Part shown: positions 55,607-63,235 of the stretch, piece by piece
Layout of the letters: each line of letters opens with the position of its first letter
Position numbering within the stretch: position 1 is the first letter of the stretch
DNA from: Paracoccus caeni
GTDB taxonomy: Bacteria; Pseudomonadota; Alphaproteobacteria; Rhodobacterales; Rhodobacteraceae
Direction of reading: 5' to 3'
NCBI RefSeq assembly: GCF_016629665.1
Contig: NZ_JAEPRQ010000001.1
Coordinates: forward strand, 1,302,001 to 1,366,000
Length of the DNA: 64,000 nt
Notes under the pieces: generated by a model
Databases searched by the model: none
Told to the model about the DNA's origin: nothing
Seen by the model: only the letters and a program-made list of their open reading frames with translations
Position numbers and translations under genes: made by a program

Positions 55607-56706
55607 GCGCCGGGGCGGATACGCCCCCCGCTGACGCGCCTCTGCGCAAGATCATCCATATCGACATGGATGCCTTCTACGCCTCGGTCGAACAGCGCGA
55701 CCATCCCGAATTGCGCGGCAAGCCGGTCGCGGTCGGCGGCTCCAGCCTGCGCGGCGTGGTGGCGGCGGCCAGCTATGAGGCGCGGGTTTTTGGTGTCCGC
55801 TCGGCCATGCCCTCGGTCACGGCGAAGCGGCTCTGTCCCGATCTGATCTTCGTGAAGCACCGCTTCGATGTCTATCGCGCCGTCAGCGCCCAGATCCGTG
55901 ACATCTTCGCCGATTACACCCCGCTGATCGAGCCGCTGTCGCTGGACGAGGCCTATCTGGACGTGACCGATTATCTTGCATCTGGCCAGACGGCGACGCA
56001 GGTGGCGCGCGAGATCCGCGCCATGATCCGCCAGACGACCGGGCTGACGGCCAGCGCCGGGGTCAGCTACAACAAATTTCTGGCGAAGCTGGCCTCGGAT
56101 CAGAACAAGCCGGACGGTTTGTGCGTCATTACCCCCGAACGCGGGCCGGAATTCGTGCTGACCCTGCCGGTCGGCAAATTCCACGGCATCGGCCCGGCCA
56201 CGGCGCGCAAGCTGAACGCGATGGGCATTCAGACCGGCGCCGATCTGCGGGCGCAGGAGCTTGATTTCCTCAAGCGCCGCTTTGGCAAGTCGGGGCAATA
56301 TTATTGGAACATCTCGCGCGGGATCGATCACCGGCGCGTCAGCCCGGATCGTATCCGCAAATCGGTGGGGGCCGAGAACACCTATTTCACCGACCTGATG
56401 ACGCTGGACGAGGCGCAGCAAGAGCTAGCCCCCCTGGCCGAGAAGGTCTGGCGCCATGTCATCCGCAACGAATTGCAGGGCCGCACGGTGACGCTGAAGG
56501 TGAAATACGCTGATTTCCAACAGGTCACCCGCGCCCGCACCCTTGGCCGCGCCGTGCAATCCGAGGCGGAATTGCTGGCCATCGCCTGCGAACTGACCGA
56601 GACGGTGCTGCCCGATCCACGTGGCGCGCGGTTGTTGGGGGTCACGCTGTCAGGCTTTGACCATGACGAGCCCTATGACGACGGGCAACTGGACCTGTTC
56701 GATTGA
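55603..56706 (+). CDS. dinB: DNA polymerase IV
   Basis: Y-family translesion polymerase, 367 residues. The palm motif IIHIDMDAFYASVEQRDHPE begins near residue 17, catalytic acidic residues follow in PLSLDEAYLDVTDY, the helix-hairpin-helix region is FHGIGPATARKLNAMGI, and the little-finger domain ends in QLDLFD, a sliding-clamp binding motif. No LexA box was recognised at the operon start. It is coupled to ygfZ by a four-base overlap. Confidence 0.96.
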   Translation: MSAGADTPPADAPLRKIIHIDMDAFYASVEQRDHPELRGKPVAVGGSSLRGVVAAASYEARVFGVRSAMPSVTAKRLCPDLIFVKHRFDVYRAVSAQIRDIFADYTPLIEPLSLDEAYLDVTDYLASGQTATQVAREIRAMIRQTTGLTASAGVSYNKFLAKLASDQNKPDGLCVITPERGPEFVLTLPVGKFHGIGPATARKLNAMGIQTGADLRAQELDFLKRRFGKSGQYYWNISRGIDHRRVSPDRIRKSVGAENTYFTDLMTLDEAQQELAPLAEKVWRHVIRNELQGRTVTLKVKYADFQQVTRARTLGRAVQSEAELLAIACELTETVLPDPRGARLLGVTLSGFDHDEPYDDGQLDLFD

Positions 56707-56943
56707 TGGAAACGCTTCGCTGGATTTGTCCCGCGACAAATCCGGCCGCGCCTGCCTGCCCTTTGGCAGGCGCGTTACCGCGCCAGCCCAGTCAGCCGCG
56801 CCCGGATTGCTGCTGTTCGGACTGGTGGCACACCCCTTTCCCTACGGCTTGCGCCTTCGGGAAATCGGTCCGAGAAAATGTCCACTGGACATTTCCCTTT
56901 CGGACCTCTGCCTGCGCGAAAATCCAGGGAAGCACGACGCCCT
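56707..56943. repeat. Hairpin cluster between dinB and the MOSC gene
   Basis: Three inverted repeats in a row: GGATTTGTCCCGCGACAAATCC, GCCTGCCTGCCCTTTGGCAGGC-type, and GAAAATGTCCACTGGACATTT. None is followed by a convincing U-run on the plus strand. It may be an intergenic palindromic element or a set of RNA hairpins at the end of the dinB transcript. Confidence 0.55.
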
Positions 56944-57504
56944 CTACACCGCGATCTTCTGCACGACATCGCCCAGCCGCACCTCGCCATCCTCTTCAAT
57001 CGAGCAGAGGATGCCGCGCAGGCGCAGCGGCGGATGGCCTTCCGCCACAACCCAATCCTTCGCGGCCTGACCATAGCGAACCTTCCACTTCACGCAGGCA
57101 TCGTTGAACACATCCGATACCCGCAGCACCGCCGTCCCCACGCGCAGCAGGCTGCCGGTTGGCAGATTGGCCTCGCTGGTGTCCAGATCGCAGATGATCG
57201 GATCGCCGGGATGTGGTGCTGCATCCGGGTCGCGCCAGACCAGATCGCGGACCCTCAGCGGCAGGATCGACACCTGAATGCGCGGATCGGGCGATCCATC
57301 GGCCAGCTTCAGCCACGGCGCGGTCAACCAGCGCTCGCCCGGTATCCCATGCGCCCGCGTCAGTTCCAGCCGCTCGGGAAACTCGCGCTGACCATAACCG
57401 GGGCGAAAGCACAATTGCTCGACCCGCGCATGGTCCTTGGGCGCGGCGAGGATATGGGGCAGGGCGCGGGTCAGCTCTGCTGCGGTTGGGTGATGTGCAG
57501 TCAT
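56944..57504 (-). CDS. MOSC domain protein
   Basis: 186-residue protein with the MOSC (molybdenum-cofactor sulfurase C-terminal) fold. The conserved cysteine region is SDVFNDACVKWKVRYG near residue 140. The small C-terminal part ILCSIEEDGEVRLGDVV follows. Stand-alone MOSC proteins bind or sulfurate molybdenum cofactor or reduce N-hydroxylated bases. No partner gene nearby. ATG 57504 is the only good start. Confidence 0.88.
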   Translation of the reverse strand: MTAHHPTAAELTRALPHILAAPKDHARVEQLCFRPGYGQREFPERLELTRAHGIPGERWLTAPWLKLADGSPDPRIQVSILPLRVRDLVWRDPDAAPHPGDPIICDLDTSEANLPTGSLLRVGTAVLRVSDVFNDACVKWKVRYGQAAKDWVVAEGHPPLRLRGILCSIEEDGEVRLGDVVQKIAV

Positions 57505-57539
57505 TTCCGGCCTCTCATCGCAAGATAGAGATCGTCCCG

Positions 57540-57598
57540 CCGAAATCCCCGGTCGCCTTGGGCGACGGTGCCGGATGCACCGGATATTTCAGGGAAAA
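57540..57598. repeat. GGATATTT-containing intergenic motif, copy 3
   Basis: GGTCGCCTTGGGCGACGGTG forms a hairpin, followed by TGCACCGGATATTTCAGGG. It shares the order hairpin, CACC, GGATATTT with copies 1 and 2, and the last ten bases match copy 2. It lies between the MOSC gene and tRNA-Met. Confidence 0.5.
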
Positions 57599-57675
57599 TG
57601 GTAGCGGAGGAGGGATTTGAACCCCCGACACAAGGATTATGATTCCTCTGCTCTAACCAACTGAGCTACTCCGCC
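57599..57675 (-). tRNA. tRNA-Met (CAU, elongator)
   Basis: A 77-nt cloverleaf: acceptor GGCGGAG with CTCCGCT (G1-U72), anticodon CAU in ATCATAA, 9-base D-loop AGTTGGTTA, T-loop TTCAAAT, discriminator A and encoded CCA. The D-loop and the GTGTC variable region resemble alphaproteobacterial elongator tRNA-Met, in contrast to the 13.8 kb tRNA. The G1-U72 wobble and lack of the initiator GGG/CCC anticodon-stem pairs exclude tRNA-fMet. Confidence 0.88.
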
Positions 57676-57788
57676 ACGGGTGGGGGCGATGTAAGGGAGG
57701 GCGCGGGGGGCGTCAAGCGTAATCCGAAGATTTTCGGCAGCTTTTCCGCGACACCTCGCCGTCCCGGCATCGACCCCGGATAAAGGCC

Positions 57789-59114
57789 TTAGCCGCGCGC
57801 CCGCACCACCTGCAACAGCGGCATCACGTCGGACATGTCCGGCCCATGGGCCTGCCCGGTCAGCGCCTTGCGCAGCGGCATGAACAGGCCCTTGCCCTTG
57901 CGGCCCGTCGCCTCTTTCACCTGCGCCGTCCATTCGCCCCAGGTGGCGTCGGTATAGGGCGGCGGCGGCAGCATCGTCATCGCCTCTGCCACGAAATCGG
58001 CATCCTCGGCATCGATCTGCGGCTCGGCGCCGTCGTGGAAGATCGCCCACCACGCGCCCAGATCGTCCAGACGGGTGATGTTCTGCGACGCCACGCGCCA
58101 GAAACGCTCGCCCAGTTCCGCAGGCACGCCAAGCGCCGTGATACGATCCTTCACCGCCTCATAGGGCAGCGCGTGATTGCGTTCGCGGGTCAGCGGCCAC
58201 AGATCCTCGGGGTCGAATTTCGTGGGCGAGGCACCGAATTGCGACAGATCGAACCCCTCGGCGATCTCGTCCAGCGACATCCGCAACTCGACCGGCTGGC
58301 TGGAGCCAAGACGCGCCATCATCGACAGCAGCGCCTCGGGGGCGACGCCGGATTCGCGCAGATCGCGGATCGACAGCGCGCCGATGCGCTTGGACAGCTC
58401 CTCGCCCTGCGCGCCGGTCAGCAGGCTGTGATGGGCAAAGGCCGGGGGCGTGCCGCCAATGGCCTTGATGATCTGGATCTGGGTGGCGGTATTGGTCACG
58501 TGGTCGGCGCCGCGCACGATATTGGTCACTTCCATGTCGCGGTCATCGACAGACGAGGCGAAGGTGTAAAGCACCTGCCCATCGGCGCGGATCAGCACCG
58601 GGTCGCTGACAGAGGCGGCATCGATCGAGATATCGCCAAGGATGCCATCGGCCCATTCGATCCGTTCGTGATCCAGCCGGAAGCGCCAATAGCCCTCGCG
58701 CCCCTCGGCCCGCAGCTTGTCCTTGTCGGCATCCGACAGGTTCAGCCCGCTGCGGTCATAAACCGGCGGCTTGCCCATGTTCAGTTGCTTCTTGCGCTTC
58801 AGATCCAGCTCGGTCGGGGTCTCGAACACCTCGTAAAGCCGGCCCGCGGCGCGCAGTTGGTCCGCGGCTTCGGCATATCGGTCAAGGCGCAGCGACTGGC
58901 GTTCCTCGCGGTCCCAGGTCAGGCCCAGCCATTCCAGATCGCGCTTGATCCCATCGACATATTCCTGCTTCGAGCGTTCCTGATCGGTATCGTCCAGCCG
59001 CAGGATGAAGCTGCCGCCCGCCTTGCGTGCGATCAGATAGTTCATCAGCGCGGTGCGCAGGTTGCCGACATGGATATGGCCGGTGGGCGAAGGGGCGAAG
59101 CGGGTGATGGTCAT
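57789..59114 (-). CDS. gltX: Glutamate--tRNA ligase
   Basis: 441-residue class I synthetase. The HIGH motif is SPTGHIHVGN near residue 14, the KMSKS-like motif is ELSKR (in EELSKRIGAL) near residue 240, and the anticodon-binding C-terminus extends to the end. It is slightly shorter than the main GluRS (about 470), so this may be one of two GluRS paralogues common in alphaproteobacteria. AGGAG precedes the ATG at 59114. Confidence 0.94.
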   Translation of the reverse strand: MTITRFAPSPTGHIHVGNLRTALMNYLIARKAGGSFILRLDDTDQERSKQEYVDGIKRDLEWLGLTWDREERQSLRLDRYAEAADQLRAAGRLYEVFETPTELDLKRKKQLNMGKPPVYDRSGLNLSDADKDKLRAEGREGYWRFRLDHERIEWADGILGDISIDAASVSDPVLIRADGQVLYTFASSVDDRDMEVTNIVRGADHVTNTATQIQIIKAIGGTPPAFAHHSLLTGAQGEELSKRIGALSIRDLRESGVAPEALLSMMARLGSSQPVELRMSLDEIAEGFDLSQFGASPTKFDPEDLWPLTRERNHALPYEAVKDRITALGVPAELGERFWRVASQNITRLDDLGAWWAIFHDGAEPQIDAEDADFVAEAMTMLPPPPYTDATWGEWTAQVKEATGRKGKGLFMPLRKALTGQAHGPDMSDVMPLLQVVRARG

Positions 59115-59191
59115 GGGCGTCTCCTGTTCCGCCTGCTCTTTCACAGACGGCGTTTTTTGTCCATATCAGGGGCGACATGCAGGAGGTGCGG

Positions 59192-59599
59192 ATGACGGAC
59201 TGGAACGAGATGACGGCCCCGGACGAGGCCGAGATCGAAGCGATGGCCCGCTCGGCTTTGGCGCTTTTGCCCGAGGAATTCGCGTCCCGCGCCGCCGATG
59301 TGGCGATCCGCGTCGCCGATTTCGCGGCCGAGGATATGCTGGACGAATTGCAGATCGATGATCCGTTCGAACTGACCGGGCTTTATGACGGCATCCCGGT
59401 GACCGAGAAATCCTTTGCCGATCAGCCCGGTCAGCCCGATATCGTCTGGCTGTTCCGTCGCCCGATCCTTGATGAATGGGCGACGCGCGGGAATGTGACG
59501 CTGGGCGATTTGGTCGCGCATGTGGTGGTGCATGAACTGGCGCATCATTTCGGCTGGTCGGACGAGGATATCGCCCGGATCGATCGGTGGTGGGAATGA
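59192..59599 (+). CDS. Zincin-like metallopeptidase family protein
   Basis: 135-residue protein with a minimal zinc-protease fold. The HExxH motif is VVHELAHHFGWSDEDI near residue 115, including the third ligand-like Asp/Glu, followed by a short end. The N-terminal part has an acidic helix region (DEAEIEAMARSALALLPEEF). Single-domain proteins of this kind (PF06262-like) are widespread but uncharacterised. ATG 59192 has AGGAGG nine bases upstream; ATG 59177 lies upstream of it. It overlaps the kinase gene by four bases. Confidence 0.88.
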   Translation: MTDWNEMTAPDEAEIEAMARSALALLPEEFASRAADVAIRVADFAAEDMLDELQIDDPFELTGLYDGIPVTEKSFADQPGQPDIVWLFRRPILDEWATRGNVTLGDLVAHVVVHELAHHFGWSDEDIARIDRWWE

Positions 59600-60549
59600 T
59601 CGATCAGTCGCCGATCCTGACGGTCACGCTGAACCCGGCGCTGGATCTGTCAACGGCGACGGACGAGATCCGGCCCGAATTGCGGCTGCGCTGTGACAAG
59701 CCGGTGGCGGTGCCGGGCGGTGGCGGTATCAATGTCAGCCGGGCGATCAAGATATTGGGCGGGCAATCGACGGCAATGGTGGCGCTTGGCGGCGCGACCG
59801 GGATGCGGATCGCCGAGATGCTGAAATCCGACGGTCTGTCGGTGGTCAAGCTGACCGCGCCGGGCGAGACGCGGCAATCGCTGGCGGTGATGGACCGGCG
59901 CACCGGCGCACCCTATCGCTTCGTCATGCCGGGGCCGGAATGGCACCGCGCCCATATCGCCGACATGATGTCAGCGATTGCAGAGGCCGCCCGTGCCGGA
60001 GGATGGGTGGTGGTGACCGGCTCGAACCCGCCGGGGGTTGCGGCGGGGTTTGAACAGATGCTGGTCGTGCGCCTGCGCGACAGCCGGGCGAAGCTGCTGG
60101 TCGATGCCTCGGGCGAGGTGCTGACGGCTTTGGCAGGCTCATCGACGCCGGTTGATGTGATGCGGATGGACAGCCTTGAGGCAGAAGCGTTGGCGGGCCG
60201 CCCGTTGCCGCTGCGCAGCGACAGTGCGGCCTTCGCGGCGGGACTGGTCAAGGACGGCGCGGCGAAAGCGGTCATCGTGGCGCGGGGCGATGACGGCTCG
60301 GTCATCGCTGGTCCCGACGGCGCATGGCATGCCGAGGCAGCGCGCGTGAACGTGGTCAGTTCGGTCGGTGCGGGCGACAGCTTCCTTGCCGGTTTCGTGC
60401 TGGCCATCGCCCGCGACTGGCCGGTCGAGGATGCGCTGGCCCTGGGTGCGGCGGCGGCTTCGGCAGCGGTGATGACGCCCGCGACCGAGTTGTGCCGGGC
60501 AGAGCAGGTCGAGGCATTTTACAAGGCGCGGGTGGTGACACGGCTTTAG
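59596..60549 (+). CDS. PfkB-family sugar kinase (1-phosphofructokinase-like)
   Basis: 317-residue ribokinase-fold kinase. TVTLNPALDLSTAT at the N-terminus and PGGGGINVSRAIKILGG near residue 45 match the LacC/FruK/PfkB branch, and the catalytic GAGD is in VSSVGAGDSFLAGFVLA near residue 260. The substrate is probably a sugar phosphate (fructose-1-phosphate, fructose-6-phosphate or tagatose-6-phosphate). ATG 59596 overlaps the protease stop (ATGA). The stop overlaps that of the convergent membrane gene by four bases. Confidence 0.92.
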   Translation: MIDQSPILTVTLNPALDLSTATDEIRPELRLRCDKPVAVPGGGGINVSRAIKILGGQSTAMVALGGATGMRIAEMLKSDGLSVVKLTAPGETRQSLAVMDRRTGAPYRFVMPGPEWHRAHIADMMSAIAEAARAGGWVVVTGSNPPGVAAGFEQMLVVRLRDSRAKLLVDASGEVLTALAGSSTPVDVMRMDSLEAEALAGRPLPLRSDSAAFAAGLVKDGAAKAVIVARGDDGSVIAGPDGAWHAEAARVNVVSSVGAGDSFLAGFVLAIARDWPVEDALALGAAAASAAVMTPATELCRAEQVEAFYKARVVTRL

Positions 60550-61049
60550 TTGACGGTATCCGCCCGCTCTTTTTCACCGCCTGTTCTGATCAGATGGATG
60601 AACTGCGCCGCAAGACCCAAAACCAGCATCGCCGCAAGTGACGCAAGCGCGGCTTTCAGGATGGGCGAATTCGGATCGGAAGCAATCGGATTTCCGTCGG
60701 GCACGCGGCGCAAAGTCTCGGACACCGTGGGTACCATCAGCAGGAAGACGGTCAGGGTCAGCAGAAATGTTTCGAGATAGACCGCGGCGCGCCCCAGAAA
60801 CGGGATTCTGCCAACGCCGTAACCGGCAAAAAGCACAATCAGCGTCACGGCGGCGACGATAGGGCTGACCGGGGCCTTTGCCACCAGAAATACGGTGAGC
60901 GCGCCGATTACCATACAGATGAAGTAAAGCTGTCCGGCAGGAGACCGGGGCACAATGCGGCCATGACGGGCAAGCATGTAAATGGCGGCGGGAATAGCGG
61001 GAAGGCTGCCAAGGGTGTGCAGCCAGCCAAGCGGAGTGATGCCGAACAT
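60546..61049 (-). CDS. Hypothetical four-helix membrane protein
   Basis: 167-residue protein with four hydrophobic segments (HTLGSLPAIPAAIYMLA; LYFICMVIGALTVFLVA; a central pair; ALASLAAMLVLGLAAQF). No recognised domain; a resemblance to heme/copper-oxidase-like small membrane families is too weak to claim. AAAGGATTTGAT precedes the ATG. It is divergent from the MarR-type regulator and shares with it an intergenic region carrying two TATCGCGATA palindromes, so it is the probable regulatory target. Confidence 0.75.
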   Translation of the reverse strand: MFGITPLGWLHTLGSLPAIPAAIYMLARHGRIVPRSPAGQLYFICMVIGALTVFLVAKAPVSPIVAAVTLIVLFAGYGVGRIPFLGRAAVYLETFLLTLTVFLLMVPTVSETLRRVPDGNPIASDPNSPILKAALASLAAMLVLGLAAQFIHLIRTGGEKERADTVN

Positions 61050-61132
61050 ATCAAATCCTTTCCTGTTCGTCGCAGGGCATGTGCCTTGGTGCGCGATCGG
61101 TTGCGTTTGCTTAATGCATATCGCAACATTGA

Positions 61133-61146
61133 TTATCGCGATATAT
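61133..61146. promoter_or_regulatory. Operator-like palindrome 1
   Basis: TTATCGCGATATAT contains the perfect dyad TATCGCGATA. It lies in the 171-base space between the divergent membrane-protein and MarR-type genes; an inverted copy lies 37 bases away. Probably the regulator's binding site. Confidence 0.65.
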
Positions 61147-61183
61147 AGTTGATAGCTTGCCTTGTCGATCTTGTCCAGATTTC

Positions 61184-61197
61184 ATATATCGCGATAA
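61184..61197. promoter_or_regulatory. Operator-like palindrome 2
   Basis: ATATATCGCGATAA, the exact reverse complement of palindrome 1, 24 bases before the regulator ATG. The pair suggests two dimer-binding sites, one per divergent promoter. Confidence 0.65.
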
Positions 61198-61220
61198 ACA
61201 GTTTTGTGATATGTAACCGC

Positions 61221-61658
61221 ATGACCCAACTCATCCCGCTTGAAGATCAGCTTTGCTTCTCGCTCTACGCGACCTCCATAACGATCAACCGCCTTTACAA
61301 GCCGCTGCTTGACGGGCTTGGAATTACCTATCCGCAATATCTTGTGCTCAGCGTTCTTTGGGAGAAAGACGGGTTAAGTATCGGTGAAATCGCCGCGCGA
61401 CTGGACCTTGAGCCAAGCACCATCACGCCGCTGATCAAAAGATTAGAGGCCGCTTCGCTTGTCGGTCGCAGTCGCAGCGCCGAGGATGAACGCAGGGTCT
61501 GGGTCAGCCTGACCGATCAGGGCAAAGCGCTGAGCTCGCAAAGCCGATGTCTGGGAGAGGCGCTTTTCGCGAAAGCCGGCATGACCGTGGAAGAGATGAT
61601 CACCCTTAATAAAGAGGTTCGTCGCCTGCGTGATGCACTTTTGACGAGTGCGGATTAG
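61221..61658 (+). CDS. MarR-family regulator, OhrR-like
   Basis: 145-residue winged-helix repressor. LEDQLCFSLYATSITINRLY carries Cys12 at the position of the redox-sensing cysteine of OhrR. LGITYPQYLVLSVLWEKDG and the recognition region RLDLEPSTITPLIKRLEAA are typical, and the wing has SAEDERRVWVSLTDQG. OhrR proteins sense organic peroxides and repress a neighbouring gene (ohr); here the neighbour is an unknown membrane protein, so the signal may differ. ATG 61221. Confidence 0.92.
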   Translation: MTQLIPLEDQLCFSLYATSITINRLYKPLLDGLGITYPQYLVLSVLWEKDGLSIGEIAARLDLEPSTITPLIKRLEAASLVGRSRSAEDERRVWVSLTDQGKALSSQSRCLGEALFAKAGMTVEEMITLNKEVRRLRDALLTSAD

Positions 61659-61746
61659 CGGTCAGCGCAGACTCTACGCTATCGCATTCTCAGGCGAAGA
61701 ATTCGTGACCTTGTATTGCCCTGGCAGGGCTTGTGCCGCGTTCCAA

Positions 61747-61777
61747 AATAAAAGAGGCCGCCCCGAGGGACGGCCTT
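61747..61777 (-). terminator. Terminator after the DUF6280-like gene
   Basis: Minus strand AAGGCCGTCCC / GGGGCGGCCTCTT with a short loop, then TTTTATTTT. 23 bases past the stop. Confidence 0.85.
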
Positions 61778-61800
61778 GATCATTCGGTGGTTCAGCCTTT

Positions 61801-62127
61801 TCAGGCGGCTTCGGCTTCGTCGGCCTCTGCGGCCATGCGGCGTTCGCTTTCCTCGCGCGACAGCGCGACCGAGGTGCGTACACCCTTCGACACGAATTCC
61901 ATCAGACCCTTCACGACACGCTCGTTCGGGTCGATCCCGGCGCAGGACAGCACGTCGCGGCCATCGCGCGAACGCGCCCAGCGGGCGATCTGTTCGGGGC
62001 CGTTACCGTATTTCTTGTCATCTGCGATGGCATCATCCAGCGCAGCCAGCACCACGGCCGCGAAAAGTTTACGTGCCCGCTGACCCTGTTCAAAATTGAA
62101 AGCCGAACCGTCAACAAAATCGCGCAT
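61801..62127 (-). CDS. DUF6280-like protein
   Basis: 108-residue cytoplasmic protein (FVDGSAFNFEQGQRARKLFA, then LDDAIADDKKYGNGPEQIAR; an acidic/Ala-rich end). It resembles the DUF6280 family of Rhodobacterales; function unknown. The ATG at 62127 gives this core; the frame stays open upstream but there becomes arginine-rich shadow sequence. It is divergent from efp. Confidence 0.75.
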   Translation of the reverse strand: MRDFVDGSAFNFEQGQRARKLFAAVVLAALDDAIADDKKYGNGPEQIARWARSRDGRDVLSCAGIDPNERVVKGLMEFVSKGVRTSVALSREESERRMAAEADEAEAA

Positions 62128-62484
62128 ATCTTTCGTCCATTCTTGTTGGCCGCGAACGACGCCGCTGCCTTGGGAAGACCTTGAGCGGCTTCCCTTGTTT
62201 TTACGTCCGTTTCTCCGACGGTGACCGTCTGATAGACGATAACATCGGCGATTCGATATTCCTTCACTCGCATGTCTGCCATGCTTATTCTGCATAGCAT
62301 GCAAAAAGCATGAAAAATGCGTATCACCTGACTGGTTTCGGCGGCTTTTTGCCACCCCTGCCGCTTGACAACACGCGAAAAGCGATTTGGTTGCCTACCA
62401 TCGCCGGTGTCGATATAGGGGCGCGACAAAGCCGTTCAACGCCCGAACGGCAGAAATTCCACATTTCTCGCAAAGAGTCCCTGA
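62128..62484. promoter_or_regulatory. Divergent promoter region before efp
   Basis: About 357 bases with no supported gene. It contains an inverted repeat, CATGCTT at 62280-62286 and AAGCATG at 62306-62312, flanking a GCATGC core, likely a regulator or promoter element for efp or the DUF6280-like gene. Confidence 0.45.
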
Positions 62485-63048
62485 ATGCCGAAGATCAATG
62501 GCAATGAAATCCGCCCCGGCAACGTGCTGGAGCATGACGGAGGCCTGTGGGCAGCCGTAAAGGTCAACCACGTCAAGCCCGGCAAGGGCGGCGCCTTCGC
62601 TCAGGTCGAGCTGAAGAACCTCCGCGACGGTCGCAAGCTGAACGAGCGTTTCCGCAGCGAAGACAAGGTCGAGCGCGTCCGTCTGGACCAGAAAGACCAG
62701 CAATTCCTGTATGAAACCGATGGCAAGCTGGTCTTCATGGACAGCGAAACCTTTGAGCAGACCGAGCTTGACGCCGATCTGCTGGGTGATCGCCGCCCGT
62801 TCCTGCAGGACGGCATGACCGCGACCATCGAATATTACGGTGAAGAGGCTCTGTCGGTGTCGATCCCGCAGAAAGTCACCTGCAAGGTCGCCGAGACCGA
62901 GCCGGTGGTGAAGGGTCAGACCGCTGCGAACAGCTATAAACCGGCGATTCTCGACAACGGCGTTCGCATCATGATCCCGCCCTTCGTTGGCGAAGGCGAG
63001 GACATCATCGTCAACACTGAAGTGTTCGAATACAGCGAACGCGCCTGA
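62485..63048 (+). CDS. efp: Elongation factor P
   Basis: 187-residue translation factor that relieves ribosome stalling at polyproline stretches. The tip loop is [16 protein letters not shown] with Lys34 at the modified position (lysine type, so EpmA/EpmB-style or unmodified). The three beta domains are seen at about residues 1-65, 66-125 and 130-187, with C-terminal NEG-like stretch [12 protein letters not shown]. Strong terminator downstream. Confidence 0.97.
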   Translation: MPKINGNEIRPGNVLEHDGGLWAAVKVNHVKPGKGGAFAQVELKNLRDGRKLNERFRSEDKVERVRLDQKDQQFLYETDGKLVFMDSETFEQTELDADLLGDRRPFLQDGMTATIEYYGEEALSVSIPQKVTCKVAETEPVVKGQTAANSYKPAILDNGVRIMIPPFVGEGEDIIVNTEVFEYSERA

Positions 63049-63075
63049 TTTTAGCGCTAACAAAGAAACTGTTTC

Positions 63076-63107
63076 AACGCCCCGCAGATGATCTGCGGGG
63101 CGTTTTT
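63076..63107 (+). terminator. Terminator after efp
   Basis: AACGCCCCGCAGAT pairs with ATCTGCGGGGCGTT, followed by TTTTCTT; 28 bases past the efp stop. Confidence 0.92.
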
Positions 63108-63235
63108 CTTGGGTAATGTCGCGGATAGGTTTTCCCAAGCGATCAGGTTTTCGATCTGCGAGTGGGGGAAGCTGGCAGAAGCTATGAAAATGCCGGTAGC
63201 CGATAAGCATCGGCTACCGGCAGCGCTGAATGATC

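Noticed and set aside
62128..62430. Minus-strand protein-like frame with VKEYRIADVIVYQTVTV
   Set aside because: It looks partly protein-like but has no ribosome site, continues into the DUF6280-like gene in another frame and lies in the efp promoter region.
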